DNA of 64,000 nt, from positions 124,001 through 188,000 of the forward strand of contig NZ_NJIH01000002.1 of the NCBI RefSeq assembly GCF_002209565.1. Reading direction: 5' to 3'. The translations under genes and the position numbers were made by a program. Within the stretch, counting starts at the first letter, position 1, and every line of letters begins with the position of its first letter. This DNA is from Candidimonas nitroreducens (GTDB lineage: Bacteria; Pseudomonadota; Gammaproteobacteria; Burkholderiales; Burkholderiaceae_B). A model generated the notes under the pieces. That model was not told where the DNA came from. It worked only from the letters and a program-made list of their open reading frames with translations, and made no database searches. Below are positions 17,334 through 26,501 of this stretch, one piece after another.

Positions 17334-17588
17334 TCAAACAGTGCCCTTCAAGCAGGCAACGTCAGCGCCTAAGGCTTCGATAGCTCCTGCGCGATCTTGA
17401 CCATAAGCGGCTAGGTACAAATCCATCAATTCTTTCATCTGGCGCGGTAACCTGCGCTGAAGTTCGCCTCGTGCCTGTTGACTGCCGTCGCGCGCCAGAT
17501 CGGCCAGTTCGGGCAGTGCTGTCACTTGGACGCCATACTCAGTATCTTGTGCAGCTTCGCTCATTGGGGCGGATACCGGGCATTGCAT
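17334..17588 (-). CDS. hypothetical protein (84 aa)
   Basis: A small helical protein with the blocks VQVTALPELADLARDGSQQA and MKELMDLYLAAYGQDRAGA. ATG at 17588 has a G-rich sequence (GGGGGG) upstream; the alternative start at 17564 gives 76 residues. It is the first gene in the minus-strand accessory module, separated from radC by the structured noncoding block. No family recognised. Confidence 0.5.
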   Translation of the reverse strand: MQCPVSAPMSEAAQDTEYGVQVTALPELADLARDGSQQARGELQRRLPRQMKELMDLYLAAYGQDRAGAIEALGADVACLKGTV

Positions 17589-17690
17589 GATGCCCCCCGC
17601 CGTCTTTCAGGCGAAGCGGCTTGGCCTCACGGTTGCTCCGCTGGCCAGCGCGGGGTTCCGACTTCCCTGGCCATAGATATACTCTCTCAG

Positions 17691-20105
17691 TCACTTTCGC
17701 AGTAGCCGCAACCCATTGCCAACCACCAGCAAGCTGGCGCCCATATCGGCGAAGACCGCCATCCACATAGTGGCCTGACCTGTGAAGGTCAACACCAGGA
17801 ACACTACCTTGATGCCAAGCGCCAGCGCGATGTTCTGCTTCAATACGCTGGCCGTGGCGCGGGACAGTCGCACAAATGTGGGCAATTTGCGCAGGTCGTC
17901 GTCCATCAGTGCCACGTCGGCGGTCTCGATGGCGGTGTCGGTGCCCGCCGCGCCCATTGCGAAACCGATATCGGCTCGCGCCAGCGCCGGCGCATCGTTG
18001 ATGCCGTCGCCGACCATGCCTATCTTGCCGCCCATCGTGGCCATCGTTTCCATCTGCAGCGCTTCCACCGCACGCAGCTTGTCCTCCGGCAGCAGGCTGC
18101 CGCGGGCGCGATCGATGCCCACCTGGCGGGCAATCGCCTCGGCAGTGTGGGGATTGTCGCCGGTCAACATCACCGTTTTTACGTTCAATCTGTGCAACTC
18201 GGCAATGGCGCTTCGGCTGCTTTCCTTCACCGTGTCAGCAACTGCGAACAAGGCTTCCACACGGTTTTCGCCGACTAACATCACCACCGTCTTGCCCTGG
18301 ACTTCAAGCGTCGAGAGGCGCGCCTCCAAGTCTGGGGAGCAGACTCCCAGGTCCTCCACCAGACGATGGTTGCCCAAGTGATAGAGCGCGCCATCAATGC
18401 GCCCGCGTACCCCACGGCCGGGCAATGCGGCAAAGTCGCTCACTTCGTGCAGCGCCAACCCGTCGGCCTGAGCGGCCAGCGCTACGGCCTGAGAGACCGG
18501 ATGGTCCGAACGTGCGGCCAGGCTCGCGGCGAGCATCCGGGAAGCAGTCGGGTCGGCGGCGCCCCACGCCGCGACGTCGGTCTGGGCCGGCTTGCCGTGC
18601 GTGATCGTGCCGGTCTTGTCGAGCGCCAGCCATTTAAGCTTGTGGCCCTGTTCGAGATATACCCCGCCCTTGACGAGGATGCCGCGCCGGGCGGCGGCGG
18701 CCAGGCCACTGACAATGCTGACCGGGGTAGAGATGACCAGGGCGCAGGGACACGCGATCACCAGCAGGACCAGTGCCTTATAAACCCAAGCCAGCCACGG
18801 CGCCTCAAACAGCAGTGGCGGCACAAGCGCCACCGCCAGCGCCACCGCAAACACGATGGGTGTGTACAGGCGGGCGAACTGGTCGACGAAACGCTGCGTC
18901 GGTGCACGGTTGCTCTGGGCGGCCTCTACCGCATGAATGACGCGCGCCAGGGTGGAATTATTTGCGAGCGCCGTGACGCGATACTCGAAGGAGCCGGCCT
19001 CGTTGATGGTACCGGCGAACACCGCGTCACCCTCGGCCTTCTCGACTGGCAGGCTCTCACCCGTGATGGGCGCCTGATTGACCGAGGAGCGGCCCAGCAC
19101 CACCTCGCCATCGAGAGCGATGCGCTCGCCGGGTTTGACGCGTACCCGGCTACCTATGGCCACCATTTTGGCATCAATATCGGCCCAACTACCGTCACCC
19201 GCCTGGACGGTGGCCCGTTCCGGGGCGAGGTCCAAAAGCCCTCGGATCGCCTTGCGAGCGCGGTCAAGTGATTTGGCCTCGATGACTTCGGCCAGTGCAA
19301 ACAGGACCATCACCATAGCCGCTTCCGGCCAATGGCCAATTAGCATCGCGCCGGTGACCGCAATCGACATCAGGGCGTTCATGTTCAGATTGCGGTTCCT
19401 TAGCGCGATCCAGCCCTTCTTATAGGTGGGCAAACCACCCGTGAAGATGGCAACCAGCGCCAGTGCGACCACCACCCACTGGTTGCCGTGGAACCAGGAC
19501 ACAGTTTCCGCCAGAATGGCCGACACGCCCGACACCCCCAGCGGCCACCAGTTCGTACTGGCGGGCTGAGGCGCGGGCGGGCTGGCCGATGAGGCAGCTT
19601 CCTGCACCTCGGCCTCGAAACCGAGCGATTGCAAGGCCGCGAGCACAGGCGGCAGCGCATCGGCAGCGTGGCTGAGCGTCAACGTGCGTCGCACCAGGTT
19701 GAAGTCGAGCGACGCCACCCCAGCCATGCTGGCGAGCTTGCCCCGTATCAGCGCTTCTTCGGTCGGGCAATCCATCTTGGCAATCGCCAATACTGTAGTT
19801 TGGAAAGTTGGCTCGATATCCGCCTGACTAGCTCGCATGCCAATGGCCGCCAACGCTTTCTCAACCGGCTCGAGTGACGGCAACTCATGGCGTACCGTTA
19901 GCAGGCGCTGCATCAAGTTGAATTCCAGCTCCGCCACCCCAGGTAGCCCGGCCAGTTTGTCGCGGATCAGCGCTTCTTCGGTCGGGCAATCCATGTTCTC
20001 GATCCGATACCGAGTCTGAATCATTCCGTTACCGGAAGTTTTCGCTTGGGACGGCTGCGTCGCTATAGCCGAGCAACCGCACCCCTCGGAACTGCATGCG
20101 CCCAT
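17691..20105 (-). CDS. cadA: Cd/Zn/Pb P1B-type ATPase
   Basis: An 804-residue heavy-metal exporter. The N-terminus has a Cys-rich start (CSSEGCGCS) and two HMA-like domains with MDCPTEE (about residues 38 and 110). Membrane helices, the CPC motif (CPCALVIS, Cys452/Cys454), the phosphorylation site DKTGT (Asp496), TGDN and the hinge GDGINDAPAL are present. CPC plus the MDCP metal sites fit Cd2+/Zn2+/Pb2+ export rather than Cu+. AGGAGAAG precedes the ATG. It diverges from cadR with a shared MerR-type promoter. Length is typical for CadA/ZntA of Betaproteobacteria. Confidence 0.95.
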   Translation of the reverse strand: MGACSSEGCGCSAIATQPSQAKTSGNGMIQTRYRIENMDCPTEEALIRDKLAGLPGVAELEFNLMQRLLTVRHELPSLEPVEKALAAIGMRASQADIEPTFQTTVLAIAKMDCPTEEALIRGKLASMAGVASLDFNLVRRTLTLSHAADALPPVLAALQSLGFEAEVQEAASSASPPAPQPASTNWWPLGVSGVSAILAETVSWFHGNQWVVVALALVAIFTGGLPTYKKGWIALRNRNLNMNALMSIAVTGAMLIGHWPEAAMVMVLFALAEVIEAKSLDRARKAIRGLLDLAPERATVQAGDGSWADIDAKMVAIGSRVRVKPGERIALDGEVVLGRSSVNQAPITGESLPVEKAEGDAVFAGTINEAGSFEYRVTALANNSTLARVIHAVEAAQSNRAPTQRFVDQFARLYTPIVFAVALAVALVPPLLFEAPWLAWVYKALVLLVIACPCALVISTPVSIVSGLAAAARRGILVKGGVYLEQGHKLKWLALDKTGTITHGKPAQTDVAAWGAADPTASRMLAASLAARSDHPVSQAVALAAQADGLALHEVSDFAALPGRGVRGRIDGALYHLGNHRLVEDLGVCSPDLEARLSTLEVQGKTVVMLVGENRVEALFAVADTVKESSRSAIAELHRLNVKTVMLTGDNPHTAEAIARQVGIDRARGSLLPEDKLRAVEALQMETMATMGGKIGMVGDGINDAPALARADIGFAMGAAGTDTAIETADVALMDDDLRKLPTFVRLSRATASVLKQNIALALGIKVVFLVLTFTGQATMWMAVFADMGASLLVVGNGLRLLRK

Positions 20106-20141
20106 GGCGGCTTCTCCTTTAAATCGACAGCGTAGTTGTCG

Positions 20142-20172
20142 ATTAGAAACCCTATAGTTACTATAGAGTCAA
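20142..20172 (-). promoter_or_regulatory. MerR-type cadA promoter/operator
   Basis: On the minus strand TTGACT (-35) and TCTAAT (-10) are separated by 19 bp, the over-long spacer that MerR-family activators correct. The spacer carries the palindrome CTATAG-TTA-CTATAG (20152-20166), like known CadR/PbrR operators. It lies between cadA and cadR. Confidence 0.85.
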
Positions 20173-20198
20173 GATATCTTTCTTTGAGAGGCAATTCC

Positions 20199-20642
20199 AT
20201 GAGCATCAGGATTGGCGAACTAGCCAAGCGCACGAGGTGCCCGATCGTTACCATTCGCTATTACGAAACTGAGGACCTGTTACCGCCGCCGACGCGCAGC
20301 AGGGGTAATTACCGGCTGTATGACGACGCCCACGTCGAACGACTGCAATTTATCCGCCACTGCCGTTCTCTCGACATGACGCTTACCGAAGTACGGAAAC
20401 TACTGAGTTACCGGGACACCCCGATGCAAGATTGCGGAGAGGTCAATACGCTGCTGGATAAGCATATCGGGCAGGTGGAGGTTCGCGTCGAAGCGTTGTT
20501 GCAATTAAAGCGAAACCTGCTTGCATTACGCGAGAAATGCTCCGGGACACGTGCCGCAGCATCGTGCGGGATTCTGCAAGGGCTTTCAGACTGCGCTTGC
20601 CATGCCGCCCCAGAGAACAGCGCAGAGATTTGCAAGGCTTAG
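20199..20642 (+). CDS. cadR: MerR-family cadmium/lead-responsive regulator
   Basis: A 147-residue protein from the ATG at 20199 (GAGAGGC upstream). The N-terminal winged helix (IRIGELAKRTRCPIVTIRYY) is classic MerR, followed by a dimerisation helix. Metal ligands are visible as Cys in QDCGEVNTL and in the C-terminal EKCSGTRAAASCG and SDCACHA. CadR/PbrR subfamily members bind Cd2+ or Pb2+ and activate the divergent ATPase gene. The upstream frame to 20136 overlaps the promoter and was rejected as a start. Confidence 0.9.
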   Translation: MSIRIGELAKRTRCPIVTIRYYETEDLLPPPTRSRGNYRLYDDAHVERLQFIRHCRSLDMTLTEVRKLLSYRDTPMQDCGEVNTLLDKHIGQVEVRVEALLQLKRNLLALREKCSGTRAAASCGILQGLSDCACHAAPENSAEICKA

Positions 20643-20783
20643 CGTACGATTTTTCCGTTTCGCGAGCAGCCCCCAATATGGTCGGCTGACAAAGGACACA
20701 CAGCGAAATGCGTAGTGCCGCAATTCGCTATCACCGGGGAAGAAGCCACGAAATTTTGGTAATAAGGAAAGGGCCAGAGCCGA

Positions 20784-20814
20784 TTGACCTTCCCCCCATG
20801 TCAAGCTTTATAGT
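20784..20814 (+). promoter_or_regulatory. MerR/CueR-like promoter before a truncated gene
   Basis: TTGACC and TATAGT with a 19-bp spacer containing TTCCCCCC. The same arrangement recurs at 27420-27450 and 44078-44108. CueR-type operators begin ACCTTCC, as here; the right half-site is imperfect. It faces the remnant gene at 20895. The rest of 20643-20894 is duplicated leader sequence. Confidence 0.6.
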
Positions 20815-20894
20815 GTTGCCAACGCCTATACAGATGCGATTTGAGGCCTGTGCAGTTGTATGCTAACGGCGAGACGCGCCAATATGACACATAA

Positions 20895-21008
20895 ATGAGG
20901 ACACATAGCACAAAACGGATTCTAGTTGCTGTGGCGACGGTAATCGGTCTGCTGTTCATGCAACTGGCTGTCGCAGCTTACGCATGCCCGAATGCCGCTG
21001 CAATGTGA
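20895..21008 (+). pseudogene. Truncated copy of the 27534 gene
   Basis: ATG at 20895 opens a 37-residue frame (RILVAVATVIGLLFMQLAVA, then AYACPNAA) that is clearly the signal-peptide end of the protein encoded at 27534. A 50-bp block (20949-20998) is identical to 27591-27640, and the upstream promoter region is also related. The frame stops just after the homology ends, at the junction with the antisense 3' end of the cytochrome c gene. It is a partial duplication left by recombination. Confidence 0.7.
20949..20998. repeat. 50-bp exact repeat, copy 1 (copy 2 at 27591-27640)
   Basis: Direct repeat of 50 identical bases in the same orientation, 6.6 kb apart, bracketing the copA-copB-cupredoxin-cytochrome block. 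Homology weaker than identity extends about 200 bp upstream of both copies (shared GAAGCCACGAAATTTT and the MerR-type promoter). Confidence 0.85.
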
Positions 21009-21465
21009 CTTCTTTTTGCGCCTGCAGCACTTTAGGAGGCCAAGCACTCTTGATATAAGTGAGTACCGCAATAACCTCCTCATCGGATAAGGAGCCACCG
21101 AATGCAGGCATGTCGCTCACATAGTCAGAGGGCGCAGTCCTTCCCGGAACGAGCCCATTCTTCACGATATCGATAAGTATCGCATCGGGATGGTGCCACG
21201 TATGGCCTGTCTTGTCGTGAGGCGGGGCTGGCAACCTACCATTGGGCAGACGCTGACGCCAGTTCGGTTGCCCTTGCAGCGATGCGCCATGGCAGGCCGC
21301 ACAGTTGGTCGCGTAGATAGCCTTCCCTTGTATCACGAGCGTCCGATCCGCCGGATCTATGAATCCAGGGCCGGACTGCTGTATCGAGCCATAAAAGATA
21401 GTAGCGACGCCGAGTATAATGGCGCCGGCCACCCCGAAGATCAGCTTCTTCTGCAGCATGCCCAT
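20956..21465 (-). CDS. membrane-anchored cytochrome c
   Basis: A 169-residue protein with an N-terminal membrane helix (LIFGVAGAIILGVATIFYG) and a single class I heme site CAACH (ATNCAACHGASLQGQ) plus distal Met in DMPAFGGSLSDEEV. Monoheme c-type cytochromes accompany CopAB/cupredoxin sets in Burkholderiales, probably as periplasmic electron carriers. The start is uncertain (21465 or 21459; no good ribosome site). The last ~17 residues (LQRHSGMRKLRQPVA) are encoded antisense to the duplicated 50-bp repeat, so the native C-terminus has been replaced at a recombination junction. Confidence 0.8.
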   Translation of the reverse strand: MGMLQKKLIFGVAGAIILGVATIFYGSIQQSGPGFIDPADRTLVIQGKAIYATNCAACHGASLQGQPNWRQRLPNGRLPAPPHDKTGHTWHHPDAILIDIVKNGLVPGRTAPSDYVSDMPAFGGSLSDEEVIAVLTYIKSAWPPKVLQAQKEVTLQRHSGMRKLRQPVA

Positions 21466-21473
21466 GTGGCAGA

Positions 21474-21986
21474 TCAGCTTACCTTGACTTTGCCAACCAT
21501 TCCGGCCTCCATGTGGCCAGGGACCAGGCAGGCAAAATCGACAGTGCCCGCCTGATCGAACTTCCACACCAAGCCGCCCATCTTGCCTGGAGCCAATGTG
21601 ATCATATTTGGTTCCGCATGCTTCATACCTGGCATTTTCCGCATCTCTGCCGCATGGGTTTTCAGATCGGCAATGGAACCGATCACCATTTCATGGGGAA
21701 TATTCCCCTTGTTCTTGATGAACAATCGGACGGTTTCCCCCGCTTTCACCTGAATCTCGCTGGGCGTGAATCGCATGCTGTCATCCATCGTCACCTCGAT
21801 GGTGCGGGTGACTTTGGCCGGATCGCCAGGCTGACCTACTGGCGAAGGCGCGTTCGACATGGTGGACATATCGTGGCCTGGCATGCCGTGCGCCGGCGTT
21901 GCGTGCCCTCCAGCGTGGTTACCCGAAGCCAATGCGAGAGCGGGCAAGACGCTCAAAGTCAGAATAGAAAGGGTCTTTTTCAACAT
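21474..21986 (-). CDS. periplasmic cupredoxin-domain protein (CopI-like)
   Basis: The 170-residue protein starts at ATG 21986 (AGGAGAG upstream). It has a signal peptide (KKTLSILTLSVLPALALASG), a His/Met-rich segment (NHAGGHATPAHGMPGHDMS) and a plastocyanin-like domain. Type 1 copper ligands are visible: His in NIPHEMVIG, Cys in DFACLVPGHMEAGM, then His and Met. CopI-type cupredoxins bind periplasmic copper and support tolerance. It lies 65 bp after copB and 8 bp before the cytochrome gene, as one operon with copA and copB. Confidence 0.88.
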   Translation of the reverse strand: MLKKTLSILTLSVLPALALASGNHAGGHATPAHGMPGHDMSTMSNAPSPVGQPGDPAKVTRTIEVTMDDSMRFTPSEIQVKAGETVRLFIKNKGNIPHEMVIGSIADLKTHAAEMRKMPGMKHAEPNMITLAPGKMGGLVWKFDQAGTVDFACLVPGHMEAGMVGKVKVS

Positions 21987-22051
21987 GAATACTCTCCTGG
22001 GATTTGATTGAGCAGGTGGCCGATTCAAGCCACCCAAATGAAAGGGCTACA

Positions 22052-23269
22052 TCAAAAGCGAAAACTCAAACCAGCCACGAAGCGGGTCTCCTGTTTGGCT
22101 TCGCCCGCCGCTTGGACGTAATTCGCTGTTTTCCCAAATTTGCTGGACCACTCCACGCCGACATAGGGAACGAACTGGCGCGTGACTTCGTACTTGAGGC
22201 GCAAGCCCGCAGTGCCATCCGTGAGGCCACTGCCGATACCCCTGCGCTCATCGTCTTTGCCATAGAGGTTCACCTCTACGCTCGGCTGAAGATAGAGTTT
22301 TTGAGTAAGCAAAATGTCGTATTCGGCCTTCAACCACAGAGCCGTCCGTCCGCCTGGGCCGACATAAGCGGTGGCATCCACGTCAAACCAATAGGGTGCC
22401 AGTCCTTTGAAGCCGAACGCCAGCCACTCTCGGTTCGGCTCTCCCTGGCCATGGTCGAAGCGGGCACCCAATTCCGTATCCCAGAAAGTCGAAACCGCGT
22501 GACGCCACAGCAGTTGTGTCTTGGAATCCTGTAGTTTTCCGCTGGCGACTTCGCCTTCAGCCTTGATCACTGCGCGGTTGTAGGTACTGCCATACCAGGC
22601 TTCGCCTTCATAGGCCATCCATTCCTCGCCTCGCGCCCTGACGTACTCCAGTCGGTCGAAGTAGATGGACCCGAAGTTATGCATGTCCGACATGACCAGT
22701 TCCTCTGAAGGCGGCAACGCATACTTGCCCGCATTGCGCACGTAGCCTTCGGAATAGGCGTTCGGATCGCGGGCGTCAGGCGGAGCCGAGCCCCCTTGCA
22801 TTCGCATGTCACCGTGATCCATTTCGCCGCCGCTGCGATTCATCGCACCCATGTCGTGAGCACGAGGCGCACTGGCACCCGATTGACCGTGAGCCATTCC
22901 TGGCATGGATGAGGAGGATTTGCTTGAATCAGGCTGCTGTTTACGCATATTCATGGTGCCATGGTCCTGCCTCCCCATTTTCTCAGGCTCATGGCCCATG
23001 CCAGACATGCCCTTCGATCCATGGCTCATGCCCGACATGTCCATGGAGCCATGATCCATCCCTGACATATCCATGGAGCCATCATCCATTCCGGGCATGG
23101 ACATCGAACCATGACTCGTGCCTGAGGATTTCGCTGGCGTACTGGTTCCCGATGTTTCCACCGTGTGGCCGGCATGCTCCATATTCGTCTGCGCATAGGC
23201 GGACCAGGGCATCGTACCTACTGTGGCGATTGCCATGGCGAGGAATTTCTTCTTCAGTTGATTGCTCAT
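22052..23269 (-). CDS. copB: CopB outer-membrane copper resistance protein
   Basis: A 405-residue protein starting at MSNQLKKKF with a signal peptide. An alternative ATG at 23305 overlaps the copA stop (ATGA) and would add 12 residues by coupling. The N-terminal third is a Met/His-rich metal-binding repeat region (repeats of GSMDMSGMDH type, about residues 50-160). The C-terminal ~240 residues form the CopB beta-barrel (YVRARGEEWMAYEGEAWYG to the terminal FVAGLSFRF with C-terminal Phe). CopB binds copper in or at the outer membrane. Second gene of copA-copB-cupredoxin-cytochrome. Confidence 0.92.
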   Translation of the reverse strand: MSNQLKKKFLAMAIATVGTMPWSAYAQTNMEHAGHTVETSGTSTPAKSSGTSHGSMSMPGMDDGSMDMSGMDHGSMDMSGMSHGSKGMSGMGHEPEKMGRQDHGTMNMRKQQPDSSKSSSSMPGMAHGQSGASAPRAHDMGAMNRSGGEMDHGDMRMQGGSAPPDARDPNAYSEGYVRNAGKYALPPSEELVMSDMHNFGSIYFDRLEYVRARGEEWMAYEGEAWYGSTYNRAVIKAEGEVASGKLQDSKTQLLWRHAVSTFWDTELGARFDHGQGEPNREWLAFGFKGLAPYWFDVDATAYVGPGGRTALWLKAEYDILLTQKLYLQPSVEVNLYGKDDERRGIGSGLTDGTAGLRLKYEVTRQFVPYVGVEWSSKFGKTANYVQAAGEAKQETRFVAGLSFRF

Positions 23270-23301
23270 GATCGGGGTGCCTGACGTGTTGTAAGCTGTC
23301 T

Positions 23302-25167
23302 TCATGCCACCACCACTTCGCGGAACATCCCTGAATCCATATGCAGCATCAGATGACAATGCCACGCCCAGCGCCCAAGAGCGTCAGCGGTCACAAGGAA
23401 GCTGATGCGCTGAGCCGACTGGATGGGAATTGTGTGGCGCCTGGCCTGGAACCGCCCGTCGGGCGCTTCCAGCTCACTCCACATGCCGTGCAGGTGCATG
23501 GGATGCGTCATCATGGTGTCGTTGTGCAATATGACTCGGACTCGTTCACCGTAACGGAAATGCACCGGGGTCGATTTTCCATATTCCACGCCATCGAACG
23601 ACCATGCATAGCGTTCCATGTTTCCTGTCAGATGAAGTTCGATTTCACGTTCTGCGCCTCGAGGATCCATCGGGCCACCGATGGTATGTAAATCGGAGAG
23701 TGTGAGCGCACGCCGACCATTATTGCGTAGTCCGATACCCGGATCGTCCAGCTTGGTGCGAGGCATGTCGACCCGCATATCGGTGCTTGCGTCGTACTCG
23801 GTCCTGGCATGGCGCACCTGCATACTGGCGCCCGCCGCCGCCACGGCGCCATGGTCCATCCCGGCCATGCCCGCGTGATTCATGCCCTGCATGCCGTCGT
23901 GTTCCATACCCACCATACTGCCGTGGTTCATCGCGCCCATGCCGCCATGGCTCATGGCACCCATGGGAGACTTTACGGCCGGGCCATGGCTCATTCCTGC
24001 CATGCGTCCGCCCATGGCCCCCATCATGTCGGCCATGGTCAGCCATTCCACAGGGTCGAGCGAAGGTACGGGTGCTTCAAGACCGGCGCGCGCCGCCAGC
24101 GTACCTCGCGCGTAGCCCGTGCGATCCATGGCTTGCGCGTAAACGGTATAAGCGCCGTCCTTCGGCCGCACCAGCACGTCATAGGTTTCACCGGGCCCGA
24201 ATCGGAACTCGTCAACCGTCACCGGCTCCACATTCACGCCATCGGCTTGAACCACGGTCAACTGAAGACCCGGGATACGTACGTCGTAGAAGGTATTGGC
24301 GGCGCCATTGATAAAACGCAACCGAACACGCTCTCCCGGTCGAAACAGCCCCGTCCAGTTGCCTGCGGGCGTGGTGCCGTTCATCAGGTAGGTCAACACG
24401 TTCGCCGAGAGATCGGCTAGGTCCGTCGGATTCATACGCATCTCATTCCACATCTTGCGCTTGTCAATCGCCGCCTTCAGCCCCATTCGGGAGGCATCCT
24501 GGAAGAAATCAACAGCGGTGGGCTGGTTATAGTTGTAGTAGTCACCCTGCATCTTCAGCTTGGCCAAGACCCGCATTGGGTCTTCATCGGTCCAGTCGGA
24601 CAACTGCACCACGTACTCCCGATCCGCGCGTATGGGGTTGGATTGCGCGGGATCGATGATGATCGCCCCATAGACGCCGGTGGCTTCTTGCATACCCGAG
24701 TGCGAGTGGTACCAATAGGTGCCGCTTTGCTGTACTTTGAAGCGGTACGTGAACGTTTCACCCGGAGCGATTCCCGTAAAACTGATCCCGGGCACACCAT
24801 CCATTTGAAACGGCAGGATGATGCCGTGCCAATGGATGGATGTCGCTTCCTTCAGACGATTCCTCACACGGATCGTGACTGTGTCGCCTTCGCGCCAACG
24901 CAATGTCGGCGCCGGAAGAGAGCCATTCACCGTGGTCGCCATGCGCGGGTTGCCGGTGAAATTGACGGGCGATTCGCCGATCTCAAGATTGAACTCCGTC
25001 CCGCTCAACACAGCCGCTGAGCCGGTTCTTGTTCCTTCCGAATGCATTCCGGCGGCCCGAGTATAGGGCGACAGGCCCAGTAGTACGCCACCGGCCGCCA
25101 GCCCTTGAACAAAACGGCGGCGAGGCAAGATCGGTGCGGGGACGGCTGGCGCGGTTGATCGTTTCAC
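23302..25167 (-). CDS. copA: CopA multicopper oxidase
   Basis: The 621-residue protein is read from GTG at 25167 (AGGA nine bases upstream); a TTG six codons earlier is possible. It has a Tat signal (RRRFVQGLAAGGVLLGL) and three cupredoxin domains with all copper-ligand motifs: IHWHGI, YWYHSHSG, THPMHLHGMW and AWHCHLMLHMDSGM. A Met/His-rich insert (repeats like GMGAMNHGSMVGM) lies around residues 375-440. The protein oxidises or sequesters periplasmic copper. A CopR-type palindrome lies about 120 bp upstream. Length matches PcoA/CopA. Confidence 0.95.
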   Translation of the reverse strand: MKRSTAPAVPAPILPRRRFVQGLAAGGVLLGLSPYTRAAGMHSEGTRTGSAAVLSGTEFNLEIGESPVNFTGNPRMATTVNGSLPAPTLRWREGDTVTIRVRNRLKEATSIHWHGIILPFQMDGVPGISFTGIAPGETFTYRFKVQQSGTYWYHSHSGMQEATGVYGAIIIDPAQSNPIRADREYVVQLSDWTDEDPMRVLAKLKMQGDYYNYNQPTAVDFFQDASRMGLKAAIDKRKMWNEMRMNPTDLADLSANVLTYLMNGTTPAGNWTGLFRPGERVRLRFINGAANTFYDVRIPGLQLTVVQADGVNVEPVTVDEFRFGPGETYDVLVRPKDGAYTVYAQAMDRTGYARGTLAARAGLEAPVPSLDPVEWLTMADMMGAMGGRMAGMSHGPAVKSPMGAMSHGGMGAMNHGSMVGMEHDGMQGMNHAGMAGMDHGAVAAAGASMQVRHARTEYDASTDMRVDMPRTKLDDPGIGLRNNGRRALTLSDLHTIGGPMDPRGAEREIELHLTGNMERYAWSFDGVEYGKSTPVHFRYGERVRVILHNDTMMTHPMHLHGMWSELEAPDGRFQARRHTIPIQSAQRISFLVTADALGRWAWHCHLMLHMDSGMFREVVVA

Positions 25168-25286
25168 GGGTGCATATCCTGTCAATTGTGTGATTTCAAC
25201 GCTTCAGGCTGGCCAATACGCCGGCGCGGCATGAAGCGATCAGTCGCACTTTAGCGAAGCGGGAGTGTCGGTCCGATGACGGGGAA

Positions 25287-25302
25287 ATTACAAATTTGTA
25301 AT
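25287..25302. promoter_or_regulatory. CopR-type palindrome upstream of copA
   Basis: ATTACAA-AT-TTGTAAT is a perfect 7+2+7 inverted repeat, resembling the cop/cus box (half-sites with two central bases). An identical palindrome with centre CT occurs upstream of the response-regulator gene at 48623. It lies in the divergent control region 25168-25551, which holds no other gene. Confidence 0.75.
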
Positions 25303-25551
25303 GTGGGAATTTCAGCGCTGGACGATTCAGTTTTCTATTGCTGAGAGCTCACGCCACGACGTTTTACGGGAAACCTTCTGGATCCCAAAAATTCCAGACG
25401 GCTGGGAAGGCAGATTCGGAACGTGAAGCGGACTTAGGGTCGGTGAAGATGACAAAAAAATAATCCACGCATTAGTCAATTGTCATGACTGCTTTTCTAG
25501 AATGGATTTATGCGAAGAATCGCATGAATCCTTAAATTCTCGAGGTGAAAA

Positions 25552-25878
25552 ATGAGAAATCTGAAAACCAGTCTTTCCGCAGCATTGCTGCTGGGCGCGG
25601 CAACTATGACGGCCCGAGCACAGCCGCTGACGCCAACAGTCAACGCCGGGGCAGCGACATCATTGAACACGGCCGATTCTTCTGGAAAATCCAAGACCCG
25701 TGCGGAAGTGCTCGCAGATCTTGCGTTGTGGAAAAAAGCGGGGTTGGATAAGTTCTGGTCAAGGAGGAGCCGCCCCAATACCTTTAGCCGCGAGTACAAG
25801 GCCGCATACGCTGAATATGTACGACTGCGCAATGGCCCGGAATACAAGGCAGAGGTCCGGCGGCAATCGGGGATGTAG
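25552..25878 (+). CDS. DUF4148 domain secreted protein
   Basis: 108 residues with a signal peptide (LKTSLSAALLLGAATMTARAQ) and the DUF4148 core KTRAEVLADLALWKKAGLDKFW. DUF4148 is a family of small periplasmic proteins abundant in Burkholderiales with no assigned function. GAGGTGAAAA precedes the ATG. A second DUF4148 gene follows at 26142; both have AATTGTCATG upstream (25478 and 26010), so they may share control. Confidence 0.85.
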   Translation: MRNLKTSLSAALLLGAATMTARAQPLTPTVNAGAATSLNTADSSGKSKTRAEVLADLALWKKAGLDKFWSRRSRPNTFSREYKAAYAEYVRLRNGPEYKAEVRRQSGM

Positions 25879-26141
25879 TTCGATTTGACGACACGCCTCT
25901 CTCTGGTGGATCGGCGATAGTCACCACGCACAAGCAGACGAAGATCCTGGCTAACGTCCCATCGAAACAATGAGAATTGTTTATGACGATAGATCGATGT
26001 AGATGACGTAATTGTCATGCCGGCGTCATCGGTCTGTTGGTGCCCAGAGCTTACAGTGGATCCATCGCCAGAAGGACTGGCGCGGCGCTGGAAAATCAAC
26101 CTCTACGCTGATAACCACCCTCTTTCTTAAAGGAATGAACC

Positions 26142-26474
26142 ATGTCTCTTCGCACCAAATACCTTGCCGCTCTGCTCACTGCGGCATTTGCAATTCCCGC
26201 CACCAGCTTTGCTTACTGGATCCCGAACAATAGTGAACAAGGCGGCACGGAAGTCATAGCTCAATCCAACCCGAAGAGCCGTACGCAGGTATTGCAAGAG
26301 CTCGCTCAAGCAAAAGCTGACCCTTCGTGGAGCACCCGCCAGGGAGAAGAAACCGGAACCCGCCTTGCGCTCAGTACCGAACAGGCAAAGTCTCGTACTG
26401 AAGTTCAACAGGAGCTGAAGTCGATGAGTGCGCAAGAAATCGCATACCTACAAAGCTTCTATACCGGCGCCTAA
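26142..26474 (+). CDS. DUF4148 domain secreted protein
   Basis: 110 residues with a signal peptide (YLAALLTAAFAIPATSFA) and two DUF4148-like cores, SRTQVLQELAQAKADPSW and SRTEVQQELKSMSAQE. AAAGGAATGAACC precedes the ATG. It is a paralogue of the gene at 25552 and lies between copper operons, so a periplasmic stress role is plausible; function is unknown. It is followed by a terminator hairpin at 26502. Confidence 0.85.
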   Translation: MSLRTKYLAALLTAAFAIPATSFAYWIPNNSEQGGTEVIAQSNPKSRTQVLQELAQAKADPSWSTRQGEETGTRLALSTEQAKSRTEVQQELKSMSAQEIAYLQSFYTGA

Positions 26475-26501
26475 GTCAAGCCGTTCCGCCGCACTTAGTG
26501 C

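Noticed and set aside
17782..19271. Long plus-strand frames opposite cadA
   Set aside because: Antisense to a full-length P-type ATPase with every motif intact.
25497..26099. 200-codon minus-strand frame over the DUF4148 gene
   Set aside because: Covers the promoter and signal-peptide gene on the other strand; no domain and no start signal.
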